Source of the DNA: Nemopilema nomurai
Lineage: Eukaryota; Cnidaria; Scyphozoa; Rhizostomeae; Rhizostomatidae
Assembly (NCBI GenBank): GCA_003864495.1
Contig: ML133452.1
Coordinates: 124,001-188,000, forward strand
DNA length: 64,000 nt
Reading direction: 5' to 3'
The position numbers and the translations under genes were made by a program. Positions 61,364 through 64,000 of this stretch are shown here, one piece after another. The stretch's first letter is position 1; the number at the start of each line of letters is the position of its first letter. The notes under the pieces are model-generated. The model worked only from the letters and a program-made list of their open reading frames with translations. It was not told where the DNA came from and ran no database searches.

Positions 61364-62783
61364 ATGGCAAAAGTGCGAATTATAGATGTGACTGTCCTGG
61401 ATAATCCATCGAAATTTTTCAACCCATTCCAGTTCCAAATCACATTTGAATGTACAGATGACTTGCCTGAAGGTTTGTTAATTTGGTGCGAGATTTTATC
61501 TACGTACTGTAACAAAAAGAAATCGCAGTTCTCTTGCTAGACGTTTGTATAAAGATTGTTTTAAAAGTGAACGAGTTTCTATCAGTTTTGACAGTGAGCT
61601 TTCTATAAGATCATTTGAACTATGTCAATGCTATGGATATCTGAATCTTTGGTAGTGCTACTTTCTGAAAAACACAATAACTCTTTTGAGGAGAGATGCC
61701 ATGTGCATATAAAGATTCCACTACTTGCCACCAGTTTACACATAAATTAATAAAGTGTAATTACAAACGTAAATGTCCACAACAAGAAACAAAAAACAGA
61801 TAACAGGACAGACAAGGACGCAGCCTGTTGACTACCATTGCATGTTCTGTTTTTTTATTGAAAAGGCATGTTTTCCAACATGGTTACAGATAAAACTTTT
61901 TATTGTAGCATTTCGTGAGTTTTTTGTATCTGTATAATAATCTCAAAGGCCCATCAATGGGTCAGATCAAACAGAAAGAAAGGCATCAAAATTTGAACTC
62001 TCTTTGGGTTAAAGACCTTTTCTTTTGGAAGCTTGTTTTTCAAGCTTTGTTTGTTAAATCTTGAACTTTGTTTGATTTGCAAAGCAAGTTTTAATGATTG
62101 CATTTGTTTATAGATCTAGAATGGAAAGTCATATATGTTGGTTCTGCAGAAAATGCTGAACTTGATCAAGTTCTAGATACTGTATTAGTTGGTCCCGTCC
62201 CTGCCGGCAGACACATGTTTGTCTTTCAGGTATCTTGTCTATCTTACATTAGCTCATTGACTTATTGTTATTGTAATGTATGGTGTTTTGAGTTAATTGG
62301 CAGATACCTCTTCCGTGGAAAGCTAGAGACAGTACTATTGTAAGAAAGACAGCACTATTGTAAAAATAGGAGTCATTTTGTTAAGTATTGGTCCTTGAAG
62401 GAGGTACAAAATGAAGGATCAGTACTCTTTAGCAATGCTTTTGAGTCCATTTTGGAATATTCCTATTTGCAAAGTTATTGCTTTGTCAGAACATACAACC
62501 CTTTTCAATTGACTTTATATATATTGATGACATATTTCTTAGATTTCTTCTATTCGATATATAAAAGGGGTTTGTATGTAATTAATGTAATCTTTTTTAT
62601 TTTAAGGCTGATTGCCCTGATGAAAAACAATTACCACCACAAGATGCTGTAGGTGTTACTGTAGTCCTGCTGACCTGTTCATATAAAAAGGCAGAATTTG
62701 TCAGAGTTGGTTACTATGTTAGCAATGAGTACATTGACCCAGAATTACGTGAAAACCCACCTGTGACTCCAATCTATGAGCAG
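61364..62783 (+). CDS. ASF1: Histone chaperone ASF1, first three coding exons (3' end outside window)
   Basis: Exons 61364-61472, 62114-62229 and 62607-62783 join in phase and give 134 residues. ATG is in a strong context (GCCATGG). The protein matches ASF1 almost throughout: NPFQFQITFEC, DLEWKVIYVGSAE, VLVGPVPAGRHMFVFQ, and VRVGYYVSNEY followed by LRENPPV. Residues known from ASF1 structures are in place: E36 and D37 (HIRA/CAF-1 partner site), D54, V94 and R108 (histone H3 contacts). ASF1 carries H3-H4 dimers in the nucleus and hands them to replication-coupled and replication-independent assembly factors. The last exon ends at a GTAAAT donor. The remainder of the globular core and the acidic tail were not found before position 64000, so the final intron is at least 1.2 kb and the gene is partial here. 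Confidence 0.96.
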
Positions 62784-64000
62784 GTAAATATTCATCATGT
62801 AATCTTATCTAAATATAAATAATGTTGAATTAATAATAATGGTTATTTTGACTTTGTTTTCATGAACAGCCAGGCCAACACCAATAAGCAGGCAATGCTG
62901 GAAATAAAATGGTAGGGGTGCAATGAATCGCACTCCTTGTGGAGCCAAGGCGTGCAATGGTGGGCAATTGCACCAAAGTACTTAATTGTACAGAAAGATG
63001 TATATAGAGTTGACTACATAACTTTACCATAAAAGAAAATAAGACAAGGCTGCTTCAATCAATACAATTTTCTTGAACAAGCTTTATACATGTCAATTCA
63101 AACATATTAAATAGGACCACATTAACAATAAGGTAGATGTTGAGTGATATTTTAGATTATTTGACCAACTTATCCAACATTGTTGCTTCTGCGCATGCGT
63201 AGTCGGTTAAAGGCTAGGATCGTGTAAACACCAAAAAGCTGTCATTTTTTCAGCAGTCAGTTTATACTGTAATTCCCGCCTTTGAAAGCGATGCAGGCGT
63301 TAATCCTGAGAAATCTATTTTCCAAAGAGAAGGATTCGCAAAGCAAAGCGCATCAAGCAAACTTAATTTTTTACCAGCGTTTGGGTGGAAGAATAAAGTT
63401 CATGGTTGTTACAGCCAGTTTATACAAAGATGGCAACTGAATAAAACAAAATTTTGAAGAGCTTAGTATATAGATTGAAGAGTCTAATAGAAAGCACCTA
63501 TCTGTGCTCATCTTTGAACCCATTTTCCCTTTCGTTTTGAAGTTACCTTTTTTGTTTTGACACCTCGGCTGTAGCTAGAGCACCATTTGTGCAGCCATCA
63601 TCGTCAAAAGAAGGAAAATTATGATAAGTAGTCAGTTTTTTGACCGATCATTGTAAACGGGTACTTTGGTCAGTCAAAACTGACAAAAGTCCCTCTAAAC
63701 TGATCAGTTGTAGCTGACTGTGTATTTTAGCCTTGCGTCATGGAAAATGGAAACCAGCAAATCACAACAGTTATCTTTATGAAATTTGAGCTTGTCATAA
63801 TTTGTGTAAAAAATCGGAAAGGCGGCAACTATCCTGCTTAATAACAACATTTTCCAAACCTCCCGTCAAATAGAAACGATTTCGTGATTATAGCCATTCT
63901 TGGCGTATTGTAGAGAAACAACATTGGGCAGTATTCATCACTTTAGAATGAAATGTTCAGATTATTTGAGGCATGCAATAAACTGCACTCCTGAGCAATG
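62784..64000 (+). other. ASF1: ASF1 intron, truncated by the window edge
   Basis: No exon encoding the expected next ASF1 segment is seen. The sequence is AT-rich and apparently unique, without recognisable repeats. Confidence 0.6.

Overview
This is a 64 kb piece of an AT-rich, intron-bearing animal nuclear genome. It carries five recognisable genes plus long introns and intergenic DNA with simple repeats and small inverted-repeat elements. Two Shaw/Kv3-type potassium channels with an N-terminal T1 domain, a CTDSPL2 phosphatase, an ARMH1-like protein and the histone chaperone ASF1 fit an invertebrate metazoan. A cnidarian is my favoured guess from the gene types, base composition and short inverted-repeat elements, but nothing here proves it.

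Layout: (1) 1-2332, no gene recognised. (2) 2333-3562 (-), an intronless, complete CTDSPL2-type phosphatase. (3) 3563-5445, the spacer between two divergent genes, with a 44 bp tandem duplication. (4) 5446-15819 (+), a 13-exon ARMH1-like gene. I rebuilt it exon by exon; all splice phases agree and it gives 413 residues. Its penultimate intron contains a 1.1 kb, 33 bp-period tandem array. (5) 18887-39711 (-), a five-exon Shaw-like channel (called Kv-A here), 795 residues, with a 12.7 kb first intron. (6) 39712-52909, a long stretch with no recognised gene. (7) 52910-57523 (-), a second, divergent Shaw-like channel (Kv-B) in three exons, with a one-base frameshift in the S6 gate hinge. (8) 61364-62783 (+), the first three coding exons of ASF1, which continues off the right edge.

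The most interesting observation is the array in the ARMH1-like gene. Its unit is not arbitrary: each copy is the last 11 bases of the intron (the 3' splice site TTTATTTTCAG) joined to about the first 22 bases of the next coding exon, and the real exon forms the final, slightly diverged copy. The array is therefore a ladder of about 33 copies of an intron-exon boundary, with a period of 11 codons that keeps phase. The two channels also deserve attention. Kv-B lacks the two outer gating arginines of S4 and has the S6 frameshift. Kv-A has PVS where PVP is usual in S6.

The two channels are same-strand neighbours and share the intron between T1 and S1, so they look like an old local duplication. 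The other genes have unrelated housekeeping or poorly known roles, and I see no sign that the window works as one functional system. All assignments come from reading the sequence against remembered family features; no database search was run.
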